From NCBI GenBank assembly GCA_900696485.1, contig CAADGG010000076.1, forward strand, positions 1-53,424: a stretch of 53,424 nt of DNA. Direction: 5' to 3'. Shown one piece after another: positions 18,729-27,083 of this stretch. The notes beneath the pieces are model-generated. The model saw nothing but the letters and a program-made list of their open reading frames with translations, made no database searches and was not told where the DNA came from. The translations under genes and the position numbers were made by a program. The first letter of the stretch is position 1. Each line of letters starts with the position of its first letter. Source of the DNA: an uncultured Pseudomonadota bacterium. GTDB lineage: Bacteria > Myxococcota_A > UBA9160 > PR03.

Positions 18729-19694
18729 GTGGTCGCCGAAGCCCCCGTCGTCACGCACGGCTCCCCTTCTGGCGGCGGGCCCCGGGGTCGCGGTCTGTCG
18801 CGGCCCGGCGCCCGCCTGCGCTGGTGGAGCGAGCGGGTCATCGAGGCCGGCTTGCTGCTGGCCGCGCTGTCGTCGATCGGGATCACGATCGCGATCCTCT
18901 ACGTCCTCGTCTCGGAGTCCGTCGCGTTCTTCCGCGTGGTCTCGATCGTCGACTTCCTCACCGACACGATGTGGATGCCGCTGTTCGACGATGCCCGCTT
19001 CGGGATCCTACCGCTGCTGGCCGGAACCCTGTTGTCCTCCGGCGTCGGCCTGGCCGTCGCGGTGCCGATCGGTCTCACGAGTGCGCTGTATCTCAGTGAG
19101 TTCGCCGCCCCGCGCACGCGTGAGATCATCAAACCCTTCCTCGAGATGCTCGCCGGCGTCCCGACGGTGGTGTACGGCTACTTCGCGCTGCTGTTCGTGA
19201 CGCCGCTGCTGCAACGCTGGCTGTTCCCCGACCTCCCGGGCTTCAACATCCTGTCGCCGGGGCTGGTGATCGGCATCATGATCATCCCCTACGTCAGTTC
19301 CGTTTCCGAGGACGCGATGCGAGCGGTCCCGATGGAGCTGCGCGAAGCCGCCTTCGCGATGGGGGCGACACGCGTCGAGGTGGCCGTTCGCGTCGTGTTG
19401 CCGGCGGCGCTGAGCGGCGTCGCGGCGGCGTTCGCGCTCGGCATGTCGCGCGCCGTCGGCGAGACGATGGTCGTCGCGATCGCGGCCGGCCAGCAGCCGA
19501 ACCTGACCCTCGATCCGCGCGAGCCGGCGGCGACGATCACCGCGTACATCGTGCAGGTGGCGCTCGGCGACTTGCCGCACGGCAGCATCGGGTACCTCAG
19601 CATCTTCGCGGCGGGATTGACGCTGATGTTGATGACGCTGGTCTTCAACGTCGCCGCCTGGCTGCTCCGACGTCGCTTCCGGGAGGCCTATTGA
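18729..19694 (+). CDS. pstC: Phosphate ABC transporter permease PstC
   Basis: A 321-residue inner-membrane permease with about six TM segments. The cytoplasmic EAA-type loop is seen in MRAVPMELREAAFAMGATRV, the contact site for PstB. The first TM (ERVIEAGLLLAALSSIGITI) follows a hydrophilic N-terminus. The start is GTG 18729, 9 bp after the pstS stop. Its order between pstS and pstA and the length fit PstC. Confidence 0.95.
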   Translation: MVAEAPVVTHGSPSGGGPRGRGLSRPGARLRWWSERVIEAGLLLAALSSIGITIAILYVLVSESVAFFRVVSIVDFLTDTMWMPLFDDARFGILPLLAGTLLSSGVGLAVAVPIGLTSALYLSEFAAPRTREIIKPFLEMLAGVPTVVYGYFALLFVTPLLQRWLFPDLPGFNILSPGLVIGIMIIPYVSSVSEDAMRAVPMELREAAFAMGATRVEVAVRVVLPAALSGVAAAFALGMSRAVGETMVVAIAAGQQPNLTLDPREPAATITAYIVQVALGDLPHGSIGYLSIFAAGLTLMLMTLVFNVAAWLLRRRFREAY

Positions 19695-19695
19695 G

Positions 19696-20631
19696 ATGAG
19701 CCAGGCCGTCCCGACGCCGGACCTCGTGGCGCTGCGCCGCGGCATCCGCCGCCGCGTGCTCTTCGACAAGCTCTTCTCGCTGTTCGGCTGGGCCTGTCTC
19801 GCCGTCGGCCTGCTCACGCTGGCGGCGTTGCTGGTCGATCTCGCCGTCGACGGGCTGCCGCATCTGCGCTGGGACTTCTTCACGTCGTTCCCGTCGCGCA
19901 AGGCGGAGCGGGCCGGGATCCTGTCCGCCTGGGTCGGCACCGTCGCCGTGATGATCGTGACGGGCATGGCGGCGATCCCGCTCGGGGTTGCGGCGGCCGT
20001 GTATCTCGAGGAGTACGGATCGCGCAACTGGGTCAACGACATCATCGAGATCAGCGTTACCAACCTGGCCGGCGTCCCGTCGATCGTGTTCGGCCTGCTG
20101 GCGCTCGGCTTCTTCATCTACGCGATGGATCTCGGGCGCAGCGTGCTGACCGGCGGGCTCACCTTGGCGATCCTGGTGCTGCCGATCGTCATCGTCGCGA
20201 CACGGGAGGCGCTGCGCGCGGTGCCGTTCGGAGTCCGCGAGGCGGCCTTCGCGCTCGGCGCCACCAAATGGCAGACGGTGTGGCACCACGTGCTGCCGTA
20301 CTCGCTCGGCGGCGTCGCGACCGGCGTCATCATCGCGCTGGCGCGGGCGATCGGGGAGACGGCGCCGCTGATCACGATCGGGGCGCTCACGTACATCGCC
20401 TTCCTGCCGACCTCGCCGATCCAGAGCCAGCCGCCCTTCGTGTCGTTCCAATGGACGGATGACCCTTTCACGGTGTTGCCGATCCAGATGTTCAACTGGA
20501 TCTCGCGGCCCGGAGACGACTTCCAGGGCAACGCCGCGGCGGCCGGCCTCGTGCTGCTGGTCATGACGCTGATGATGAACGGCGGCGCGATCTGGCTGCG
20601 CTATCGACTCCGCAAGCGGATCCGCTGGTAG
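19696..20631 (+). CDS. pstA: Phosphate ABC transporter permease PstA
   Basis: A 311-residue permease, partner of PstC, with about six TM segments. The EAA loop is [20 protein letters not shown] and the following [20 protein letters not shown] is typical of PstA, as is [15 protein letters not shown]. The ATG follows the pstC stop with one base between, so translation is probably coupled. An extracytoplasmic section after GALTYI ends in [15 protein letters not shown]. Confidence 0.95.
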   Translation: MSQAVPTPDLVALRRGIRRRVLFDKLFSLFGWACLAVGLLTLAALLVDLAVDGLPHLRWDFFTSFPSRKAERAGILSAWVGTVAVMIVTGMAAIPLGVAAAVYLEEYGSRNWVNDIIEISVTNLAGVPSIVFGLLALGFFIYAMDLGRSVLTGGLTLAILVLPIVIVATREALRAVPFGVREAAFALGATKWQTVWHHVLPYSLGGVATGVIIALARAIGETAPLITIGALTYIAFLPTSPIQSQPPFVSFQWTDDPFTVLPIQMFNWISRPGDDFQGNAAAAGLVLLVMTLMMNGGAIWLRYRLRKRIRW

Positions 20632-20713
20632 TCCGGGCGGAACCCGGGAAGACCCGGCGAGGCTGGAGAGAGAGTGGAGAAAGGGTGGAGAGAGGTTGGA
20701 GAGGGCGGACGGG

Positions 20714-21478
20714 ATGGGCGATCTGAAGGCCGAGGCGATCGGGCTGGACTTCCACTACGGGGAGTTCCAGGCGCTGCACGCCATCGATCTGCCGATCCAC
20801 GAGAACGCCGTGACGGCGCTGATCGGCCCGTCCGGCTGCGGCAAGTCGACCTTCTTGCGCTGCTGCAACCGGATGCACGACCTCTACGACGGCTCCCGCT
20901 ATGGAGGGGAGGTCAAGCTCTATCCCGACGGTGTCAACATCGTCGGCGACGACGTCGATCCGATCGAGATGCGCATGCGCATCGGCATGGTGTTCCAGAA
21001 GCCGAACCCGTTCCCGAAATCGATCTACGACAACGTGGCGTTCGGCCTGCGCACGCGCGGGGGGCTGGCGCGCAGCGAGATCGCCGACGCCGTGGAGCCA
21101 GCGCTCAAATCCGCCGCCCTCTGGGACGAGGTGAAGGACCGCCTGCAGGAGAGCGCGTGGAAGCTGTCGGGCGGGCAGCAGCAGCGGCTGTGCATCGCGC
21201 GCGCGCTCGCCACCGGGCCGGAGCTGCTGCTGCTGGACGAGCCGACCTCGGCGCTCGACCCGATCGCGACGGCCGGCATCGAGGAGCTGATTCTCGCGCT
21301 GCGCAAGCGCATCACGATCGTCATCGTGACGCACAACATGCAGCAGGCCACGCGGATCTCGGACTGGACCGCTTTCTTCTATCTCGGTCGGCTCGTCGAG
21401 TTCGGCGCGACGAAGCAGCTCTTCGTGAAGCCCGAGAAGGCCGAGACCGAGGCGTACCTGACCGGGCGCTTCGGCTGA
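20714..21478 (+). CDS. pstB: Phosphate ABC transporter ATPase PstB (operon copy)
   Basis: A 254-residue ATPase powering the phosphate importer. Walker A is GPSGCGKS at 38-45, signature [10 protein letters not shown], Walker [14 protein letters not shown], and the H-loop THNMQQA. The [20 protein letters not shown] stretch is diagnostic for PstB. ATG 20714 was chosen by alignment; the longer frame starts TTG 20696. The 82 bp between pstA and this gene are purine-rich with repeated GGAGAGA. The C-terminus [10 protein letters not shown] is close to that of the opposite-strand copy. Confidence 0.95.
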   Translation: MGDLKAEAIGLDFHYGEFQALHAIDLPIHENAVTALIGPSGCGKSTFLRCCNRMHDLYDGSRYGGEVKLYPDGVNIVGDDVDPIEMRMRIGMVFQKPNPFPKSIYDNVAFGLRTRGGLARSEIADAVEPALKSAALWDEVKDRLQESAWKLSGGQQQRLCIARALATGPELLLLDEPTSALDPIATAGIEELILALRKRITIVIVTHNMQQATRISDWTAFFYLGRLVEFGATKQLFVKPEKAETEAYLTGRFG

Positions 21479-21497
21479 CCGGCGGGGCGGCTGCGTC

Positions 21498-22322
21498 TCA
21501 GCCGAAACGTCCGGTGATGTAGTCCTGCGTCTGTCGCTCGCGCGGCTTCACGAACAGCTTGGCCGTCTCGTCGAATTCCACCAGGTGTCCGAGGTACAGG
21601 AACGCCGTGTAGTCGGAGACCCGGGCGGCCTGCTGCATGTTGTGCGTGACGATCACCAGCGTGTAGTCGCGGCGCAGCGCCTGGAGCAGCTCCTCGATCT
21701 TGGCGGTGGCGATCGGGTCGAGCGCCGAGCACGGCTCGTCGAGCAGGATCACCTCCGGTTCGACGGCGAGGGCGCGCGCGATGCACAGTCGCTGCTGCTG
21801 CCCGCCGGAGAGCTGGAGCGCACCGTCGCGCAGGCGATCCTTCACCTCGTCCCACAGTGCGGCCGCGCGCAGGCTGCGTTCCACCACCGCATCGAGCGCC
21901 TTGTGCCGCCGCACCCCCTGGATGCGGGGCCCGTACGCCACGTTGTCGTAGATCGATTTCGGGAACGGGTTCGGCTTCTGGAACACCATGCCGATGCGCT
22001 TGCGGAGCTCGTGGACGTCGTCCTCGGGTTCATAGATGCTGCGCCCGTCGAACAGCACCTCGCCTTCCCGGCGCGCGCCGTCGACGAGGTCGTTCATCCG
22101 GTTGAGGCAGCGCAGCAGCGTCGACTTGCCGCAGCCCGACGGCCCGATGAAGGCGGTGATCTTGTGTTCGGCGAGGTCGAGACTGACGTCGTGCAGCGCC
22201 TGCGTCTTGCCGTACCAGAACGAGAGTCGCGAAACCCGGACGGCGGGTTTCGCGATCACCAGGCCGCCGGCGGGGTCGGGGGGGGCGCTCCTGCCGAGCG
22301 GGGCGTCCGCGGTCGACGACAT
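21498..22322 (-). CDS. pstB: Second phosphate ABC transporter ATPase PstB, opposite strand
   Basis: A 274-residue PstB paralogue with Walker [10 protein letters not shown] at 60-68, signature [10 protein letters not shown], Walker [14 protein letters not shown] and THNMQQA. It shares [19 protein letters not shown] with the operon copy but has an extra 25-residue N-terminal leader and differs elsewhere. Its stop is 19 bp from the stop of the first pstB, tail to tail. It is divergent from phoU across a 173-bp gap, so it may have its own phosphate-responsive promoter. ATG 22322 has GAGGGAGAG upstream. No cognate second permease pair is in the window. Confidence 0.94.
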   Translation of the reverse strand: MSSTADAPLGRSAPPDPAGGLVIAKPAVRVSRLSFWYGKTQALHDVSLDLAEHKITAFIGPSGCGKSTLLRCLNRMNDLVDGARREGEVLFDGRSIYEPEDDVHELRKRIGMVFQKPNPFPKSIYDNVAYGPRIQGVRRHKALDAVVERSLRAAALWDEVKDRLRDGALQLSGGQQQRLCIARALAVEPEVILLDEPCSALDPIATAKIEELLQALRRDYTLVIVTHNMQQAARVSDYTAFLYLGHLVEFDETAKLFVKPRERQTQDYITGRFG

Positions 22323-22397
22323 CGGCTCTCCCTCGGGGCGGCGGTCGGCGCGACCGCGTGGCGTCGCAGTCTAGTCGCGCCCGGCCGGCGTGGCGAT

Positions 22398-22462
22398 CGC
22401 CCACGCGAACCCGCGGGCCACGGGTTACTCTGCGGCACGCTGGCGGATGCTTCGCGTGGGCG
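22398..22462. promoter_or_regulatory. 12-bp inverted repeat in the pstB2-phoU divergent region
   Basis: CGCCCACGCGAA (22398-22409) is exactly complementary to TTCGCGTGGGCG (22451-22462), 41 bases apart. In the phoU transcript this would form a stem-loop ending 33 bases before the phoU start. It could be an operator for either divergent gene or a leader structure. No PhoB half-sites are obvious in it. Confidence 0.35.
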
Positions 22463-22495
22463 AACGCCAGTCGAACGTGGAGGTCCGCCGCCCCG

Positions 22496-23170
22496 ATGTC
22501 CCGAACCCTCGAGCCGTTTCTCGGTGAGGTGAACGATCTGATCCTCCGCATGGGCGGCTGCTGCGAGGCGATCGTCGCGAAATCGCTGCAGGCGCTGTTC
22601 CAACGCGATGCGCGGCTCGCCGCCGAGGTGCAGGACGACGATCTCGAGATCGATCGCCTCGACATCGCCGTCGACGAGGCGGTGCTGCGCAGCATCGCCC
22701 TGCAGGCGCCGGTGGCGGACGACCTGCGCCGGCTGCTGGCCGCCTACGACATGGGGACGGATCTGGAGCGGGTCGGGGACCTCGCCCGCAACATCGCGAA
22801 GAGCGCCGCGCGGATCGCCGAGCGGCCGCCGATCGCGCTGCCGGCGTCGCTCGAAACGCTCGCCGGTCAGACTCAGGCGATGCTGCGTGACGCCCTCGAT
22901 GCGTTCGTGCAGCGCGACGCCGAGCAGGCGCGACGCCTGCTCGTGCGCGACCAGCAGATCGATGAAGGACAGGATCGGGTGATCCTGGAGGCGCTCGGCG
23001 AGATCGACAGCCGCCCCGACGTGTCGCCGCAGCAGATCGATCTGATCCTGACCGCGAAGAACCTCGAGCGCATCGCCGACCACGCCACCAACATCGCCGA
23101 GTCGGTGATCCTGGTCGTGGAGGGTCGCAACGTGCGACACGCGGACAAGCTGGCGCGCGGCAGCGCCTGA
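22496..23170 (+). CDS. phoU: Phosphate signalling protein PhoU
   Basis: A 224-residue helical protein made of two three-helix repeats. The first has DLERVGDLARNIAKSA (about 85-100) and the second NLERIADHATNIAESVIL (about 190-207), the two metal-coordinating E-R-x-x-D-H/L motifs of PhoU. It links PstSCAB transport state to PhoR and lowers Pho signalling when phosphate is ample. ATG 22496 has GGAGG about 12-16 bases upstream. It is transcribed apart from pstB by the reversed second copy. A palindrome follows 40 bp downstream. Confidence 0.95.
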   Translation: MSRTLEPFLGEVNDLILRMGGCCEAIVAKSLQALFQRDARLAAEVQDDDLEIDRLDIAVDEAVLRSIALQAPVADDLRRLLAAYDMGTDLERVGDLARNIAKSAARIAERPPIALPASLETLAGQTQAMLRDALDAFVQRDAEQARRLLVRDQQIDEGQDRVILEALGEIDSRPDVSPQQIDLILTAKNLERIADHATNIAESVILVVEGRNVRHADKLARGSA

Positions 23171-23210
23171 CCGGGCCACCGACAACGCGGATCCAGCGCC
23201 GAAGTCGCCG

Positions 23211-23294
23211 GGCGTCAAGAAAGGGGTCGGGTTCGTTCGTCAACTTTTCCGGACGGAAAAGTTGACGAACGAACCCGGCCCCTTTCTTGACGCC
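23211..23294. repeat. 84-bp palindrome between convergent phoU and rpe
   Basis: Left arm GGCGTCAAGAAAGGGGTCGG and onward (41 bases) pairs with the right arm apart from one T/C difference that would be G-U in RNA; the centre is 2 bases. It is the second full member of the family seen at 1615-1703, with the same AAGGGGCCGGGTT and TCGTCAACTT core. Like the first copy it separates convergent genes, fitting a bidirectional terminator. Confidence 0.9.
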
Positions 23295-23311
23295 TCCGGG
23301 AACCCGCGGTG

Positions 23312-23998
23312 TCAGCGGTGCGCCGTGCGCGCGTCCTCGGCTTCGCGGCGCAGCGCTTCGATCGCCACGCGATAGTCCGGTGCGCCGTAGATGGCTGAGC
23401 CGGCGACGAACGCGTCGGCGCCGGCCCGGGCCGCCGGGCCGATCGTCCCGGGCGCGATGCCGCCGTCCACTTCGAGCACGACGTCGAGGCCGCGTTCGTC
23501 GATCCACTGCCGGATCTGCGTGATCTTCGGCAGCACGGAGGCGATGAACTTCTGGCCGCCGAAGCCCGGATTCACCGACATCACCAGGATCTGGTCGACG
23601 TCGCCGAGCACCGGCTCGACAGCGATCGCGGGTGTGCCCGGGTTGAGCACGGCGCACGAGGCGAGGCCAGCCTCCCGGATCTGGTGCAGCGCGCGGTGCA
23701 GATGCCGGCACGCCTCCACGTGCACCGCCAATCGCGACGCTCCGGCCGCGGCGAAGTCCTCGATGTAGCGCTCGGGCTCGACGATCATCAGGTGCACGTC
23801 GAGTGGCTGTCGCGCCGCCCGCTTCACGGCTTTCACGATGAGCGGGCCGATCGTGAGGTTCGGGACGAAGCGACCGTCCATGACGTCGACGTGGATCCAG
23901 TCGGCCCCTGCCGCCTCGACCGCCTGCACCTGGTCGGCCAGATGCCCGAAGTCGGCGGACAGGATCGACGGCGCGATCACGATCGGGCGCAGGCTCAC
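23312..23998 (-). CDS. rpe: Ribulose-phosphate 3-epimerase
   Basis: Interconverts ribulose 5-phosphate and xylulose 5-phosphate in the pentose phosphate pathway. A 228-residue TIM barrel with IAPSILSADFGHLADQ, WIHVDVMDGRFVPNLTIGP (metal ligands His and Asp), LDVHLMIVEPERYI (His), MSVNPGFGGQKF and LEVDGGI. The start is GTG 23998, which overlaps the rsmB stop (GTGA), giving translational coupling. Stop at 23312, just beyond the palindrome. Confidence 0.96.
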   Translation of the reverse strand: MSLRPIVIAPSILSADFGHLADQVQAVEAAGADWIHVDVMDGRFVPNLTIGPLIVKAVKRAARQPLDVHLMIVEPERYIEDFAAAGASRLAVHVEACRHLHRALHQIREAGLASCAVLNPGTPAIAVEPVLGDVDQILVMSVNPGFGGQKFIASVLPKITQIRQWIDERGLDVVLEVDGGIAPGTIGPAARAGADAFVAGSAIYGAPDYRVAIEALRREAEDARTAHR

Positions 23999-25404
23999 GT
24001 GCGGTGCTCCAGCCGCACGGCGAAGAACCCGTCGCTGTCGTGGCGATGAGGCCACGTGCGCAGCGTGCCGTCGTCATCCAGCAGCGGAGCGAGCAGCGGC
24101 GGCAGCGCGCGGCCCGGCGTCCGGCGGAGTTCGGGCGTTCGCGTCAGCAGCGCATCGATCACTGCTTCGTTCTCCTCGGGTGTCAGCGTACACGTACTGT
24201 AGACGAGCGCTCCTCCGCGAGCGAGCAGCGGGACCGCGCGACGCAGGATCGCGAGCTGCACCGTCGCCAGCCGGGCCGGCGCGTCGGCGCTGACACGCCA
24301 GCGCGCATCCGGGTTGCGCCGCCATGCGCCGAGCCCCGAGCACGGGGCATCGACCAGCACGCGATCGAAGCTGCCGGGGGCGAGCTCGTCCGGCAGGCGA
24401 CGGGTCGCGTCCGCGACGACGCAGCGCAGATTGCCGAGACCCAGCCGCTCGGCATCGCGCGTGATCAGCCCGAGGCGTCGCTCGTGCCGGTCGACGGCGA
24501 CCACGAGACCTTCGGCGCCGACCCGCTCGGCGCAGGCGGTGGCCTTGCCCCCGGGCGCCGCACAGGTGTCGAGCACGCGCTCGCCGGGCTGCGGATCGAG
24601 CAGCTCGACGACGAGCTGTGACGCCTCGTCCTGCATCGTCATCCGGCCGTCGAGGAACGCCGGATCGCGGGCTGGATCGGCGGGGCCGACGAGACGGATG
24701 GCGTCCGTCGCGAAGCGAGCGGGCAGCGCGTCGACGTGGCGCTCGCGCAGCTCGGCCAGCAGCGCCTCGCGCGAGCCGCGCTGGCGATTCACGCGCAGCG
24801 TGCGCGGCGCCGGCTGGTTCAGCGCGGTGGCGAGCGCCGCCGCTTCGTCGCTGCCGAAGCGGGCGAGCCAGCGCGTCGCGACCCACGGCGGGACCGAGAG
24901 CACATGCACCAGGTGTCCGAGGGGATCGTCCGCCAGCGCCGGCAGCGCGATCGTCGCCTGTTCTCGTGCGAGCCGCCGCAGCGCCGCGTTGACGAGGCCG
25001 GCGGCCCGCCCGAGTCCGGTGGCGTGCGCGAGCCGCACCGATTCCGAGACCGCGGCAGCGTCCGGCACGCGATCGCAGAACACCAACTGGTAGGCGCCGA
25101 GCCGCAGCAGATCGAGCACGCGCGGCTCGAGCGCATCGAGGCGACGGGCGAGCACGCGCGCGAGCAGCGCGTCGAGCCGGCCCCGCCAACGCAGCGTGCC
25201 GTAGACGAGCTCTGTGGCGAGCGCGCGGTCACGGGCCGGCAGCGTGCAGCGCCCGAGTTCCGCGCGCAGCGCGAGATCCGCGTAGGCCCCGGCGTCCGAG
25301 ACGCGGCGCAGCACGCGGAAGGCCAGGGCGCGCGCTTCGCTGGGGGGCTCGTGGTGACGAGCGGCGCTCGGGGGCGGGAAGGGCGTCGTGTTCTCCGCGC
25401 GCAC
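23995..25404 (-). CDS. rsmB: 16S rRNA (cytosine-5)-methyltransferase RsmB
   Basis: Methylates C967 of 16S rRNA using S-adenosylmethionine. An N-terminal NusB-like helical domain (ARALAFRVLRRVSDAGAYAD onward, about 120 residues) precedes the methyltransferase. The latter has LDTCAAPGGKATACAE (SAM site), VDAPCSGLGAWRRNPDARW with one catalytic Cys, and YSTCTLTPEENE with the second. The start is uncertain: GTG 25404 gives 469 residues, and a TTG at 25461 would give 488. The operon order fmt-rsmB-rpe is common in bacteria. Overlaps rpe by 4 bp. Confidence 0.94.
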   Translation of the reverse strand: MRAENTTPFPPPSAARHHEPPSEARALAFRVLRRVSDAGAYADLALRAELGRCTLPARDRALATELVYGTLRWRGRLDALLARVLARRLDALEPRVLDLLRLGAYQLVFCDRVPDAAAVSESVRLAHATGLGRAAGLVNAALRRLAREQATIALPALADDPLGHLVHVLSVPPWVATRWLARFGSDEAAALATALNQPAPRTLRVNRQRGSREALLAELRERHVDALPARFATDAIRLVGPADPARDPAFLDGRMTMQDEASQLVVELLDPQPGERVLDTCAAPGGKATACAERVGAEGLVVAVDRHERRLGLITRDAERLGLGNLRCVVADATRRLPDELAPGSFDRVLVDAPCSGLGAWRRNPDARWRVSADAPARLATVQLAILRRAVPLLARGGALVYSTCTLTPEENEAVIDALLTRTPELRRTPGRALPPLLAPLLDDDGTLRTWPHRHDSDGFFAVRLEHRT

Positions 25405-25518
25405 ATTGTGCGTGATGGCCAGGGTGTGGCGGCGCGCCGCGGCGAGGCGAAGGCGTCGCAACCGTGTGGCGTGGGGGTGTGGCGTGTGGCCGGGAGCTTC
25501 GGCGTCTTGCCGCCGGCG

Positions 25519-26472
25519 TCAAGTCGCGCCGAGACGGGCGCCGTCCGGCAGGCCGCGCCCGCGCTGGAAGTCCGCGCGATCGAGCGGTTTGCCGCCGGCG
25601 CGCTGCAACACCAGCGGTTCGAGCCAGCCGTCGCCGGTGGCGATTCGCAGCGGCGCGGCGCCGCTGCCGACGCGCACGGTGCCGGGGGCCGCGCCGAGGT
25701 CCGGCGCCGCCGCGGCGGGGAGTGCCCGGCACTGCAGGATGCGCAGTCGCTCGCCGTCCCAAGTCGTCCACGCGCCGGGACGCGGCGCCATCGCGCGCAC
25801 GCGGCGCGCGAGCGCGGTGGCCGGCTCGCGCCAGTCGAGCCGCGCGTCCTCCATCGTGATCTTCGGCGCGAACGTCACGCGGGTGGGGTCCTGCTCGGTC
25901 CAATGGAGCTGCTCCGCAGCCGCCCGCGCGACCGCCTCCTCGATTGCATCCGCAGCGAGTTGCGCAAGCCGGTGCTCGAGCGCGCCGGTCGTCTCATCGG
26001 ACCCGATCGCGGTGCGGCGTACGCCCGCCACCGGCCCGGCGTCCATCTCGCGGTCGACGCGCATCACCGAGATCCCCGTCTCAGCGTCGCCGGCGAGGAT
26101 CGCCCACGCGATCGGCGCGGCGCCGCGGTGGCGCGGCAGCAGGCTGGCATGGGCGTTGATCAGGAAGCCGGCACGCGGTAGCTCGCGCACGGGTCGTGGC
26201 AGGAACTGGCCGAAGGCCACGACGACGCCCAGATCCGCCGCGAAGCCGCGCAACTGCTCCACGAACGCCGGGACCCCGACCCGTTCGGTGCGCAGCGCCG
26301 GAATCCCGGCATGCTCCGCGGCGGCGGCCACCGGCGACGGCGACTGCCGCTGCCCGCGCCCGCGCGGCCGATCGGGCTGCGTGATCGCGGCCACCACCGG
26401 GTGCGGGCCGGCGAGCAGCCGCTCGAGCGTCGGCACGGCGAACGCCGGGGTGCCGAAGAAGAGGAGCCTCAG
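25519..26472 (-). CDS. fmt: Methionyl-tRNA formyltransferase
   Basis: Formylates initiator Met-tRNA with 10-formyl-THF. The conserved core starts RLLFFGTPAFAVPTL, followed by LINAHASLLPRHRGAAPI (Asn and His catalytic residues), GISVMRVDREMDAGPV (catalytic Asp) and a C-terminal domain from about residue 205. The start is unusual: the conserved N-terminus begins at CTG 26470-26472, which overlaps the def TGA (CTGA), as ATGA overlaps do elsewhere in this window. A GTG at 26520 inside def is the alternative and adds 16 residues. The pair def-fmt is standard. Confidence 0.94.
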   Translation of the reverse strand: MRLLFFGTPAFAVPTLERLLAGPHPVVAAITQPDRPRGRGQRQSPSPVAAAAEHAGIPALRTERVGVPAFVEQLRGFAADLGVVVAFGQFLPRPVRELPRAGFLINAHASLLPRHRGAAPIAWAILAGDAETGISVMRVDREMDAGPVAGVRRTAIGSDETTGALEHRLAQLAADAIEEAVARAAAEQLHWTEQDPTRVTFAPKITMEDARLDWREPATALARRVRAMAPRPGAWTTWDGERLRILQCRALPAAAAPDLGAAPGTVRVGSGAAPLRIATGDGWLEPLVLQRAGGKPLDRADFQRGRGLPDGARLGAT

Positions 26473-27038
26473 AACTGTGTCGCGGGTCGCACCGGCGGCC
26501 GCTCGCCGGCGGTGGACCACGAAGCACCGTCTTCGCGCAGCGCCTTCTTGCGCTTCTGCACGTAGAGCTCGCGCTTGAGCCGGCTGATCCGGTCGATGTA
26601 CAGGAGCCCGTCGAGATGGTCGAGTTCGTGCTGGAAGCACACGGCGCGCAGGCCGCTCGCCTCCTCGATGATCTCGTTGCCGTCGAGATCGGTCGCGCGC
26701 AGGACGACCCGCTCACTGCGTACGACGTCGGCCGAGAAATCCGGCACCGAGAGGCAGCCCTCGGTCCACACCAGCTTGCCCTCGCGCGCCGTGATCTCGG
26801 GATTCACCAGCACGAGCGGCGAGCGCTCGGCCTCCTCGTCGGTCCACTCGGTATCCAGCACGACGAGGCGCAGCGGGATCCCGACCTGCGGCGCGGCGAG
26901 CCCGATGCCGGGTTCTTCGTACATCGTCTCGAGCATGTCGGCGGCGAGCTGACGCAGCTCGTCGCTGAGTTTCTCGACCGGCTCGGAGCGGCGGCGCAGC
27001 CGCAGATCCGGGAACTGCAGGACTTCGAGGAGTGCCAT
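26469..27038 (-). CDS. def: Peptide deformylase
   Basis: Removes the formyl group from nascent proteins. A 189-residue metalloenzyme with motif 1 GIGLAAPQVG (44-53), motif 2 EGCLSVP with metal ligand C95, and motif 3 QHELDHLDG with H137, catalytic E138 and H141. The tail after position 165 (RKKALREDGASWSTAGERPP) is longer than minimal deformylases and hydrophilic. It heads the def-fmt-rsmB-rpe string, 46 bp after the priA stop. Confidence 0.97.
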   Translation of the reverse strand: MALLEVLQFPDLRLRRRSEPVEKLSDELRQLAADMLETMYEEPGIGLAAPQVGIPLRLVVLDTEWTDEEAERSPLVLVNPEITAREGKLVWTEGCLSVPDFSADVVRSERVVLRATDLDGNEIIEEASGLRAVCFQHELDHLDGLLYIDRISRLKRELYVQKRKKALREDGASWSTAGERPPVRPATQF

Positions 27039-27083
27039 GACGCACCAGAAAATAGCGAACCCACATGCGAGAGCATGCTCTCG

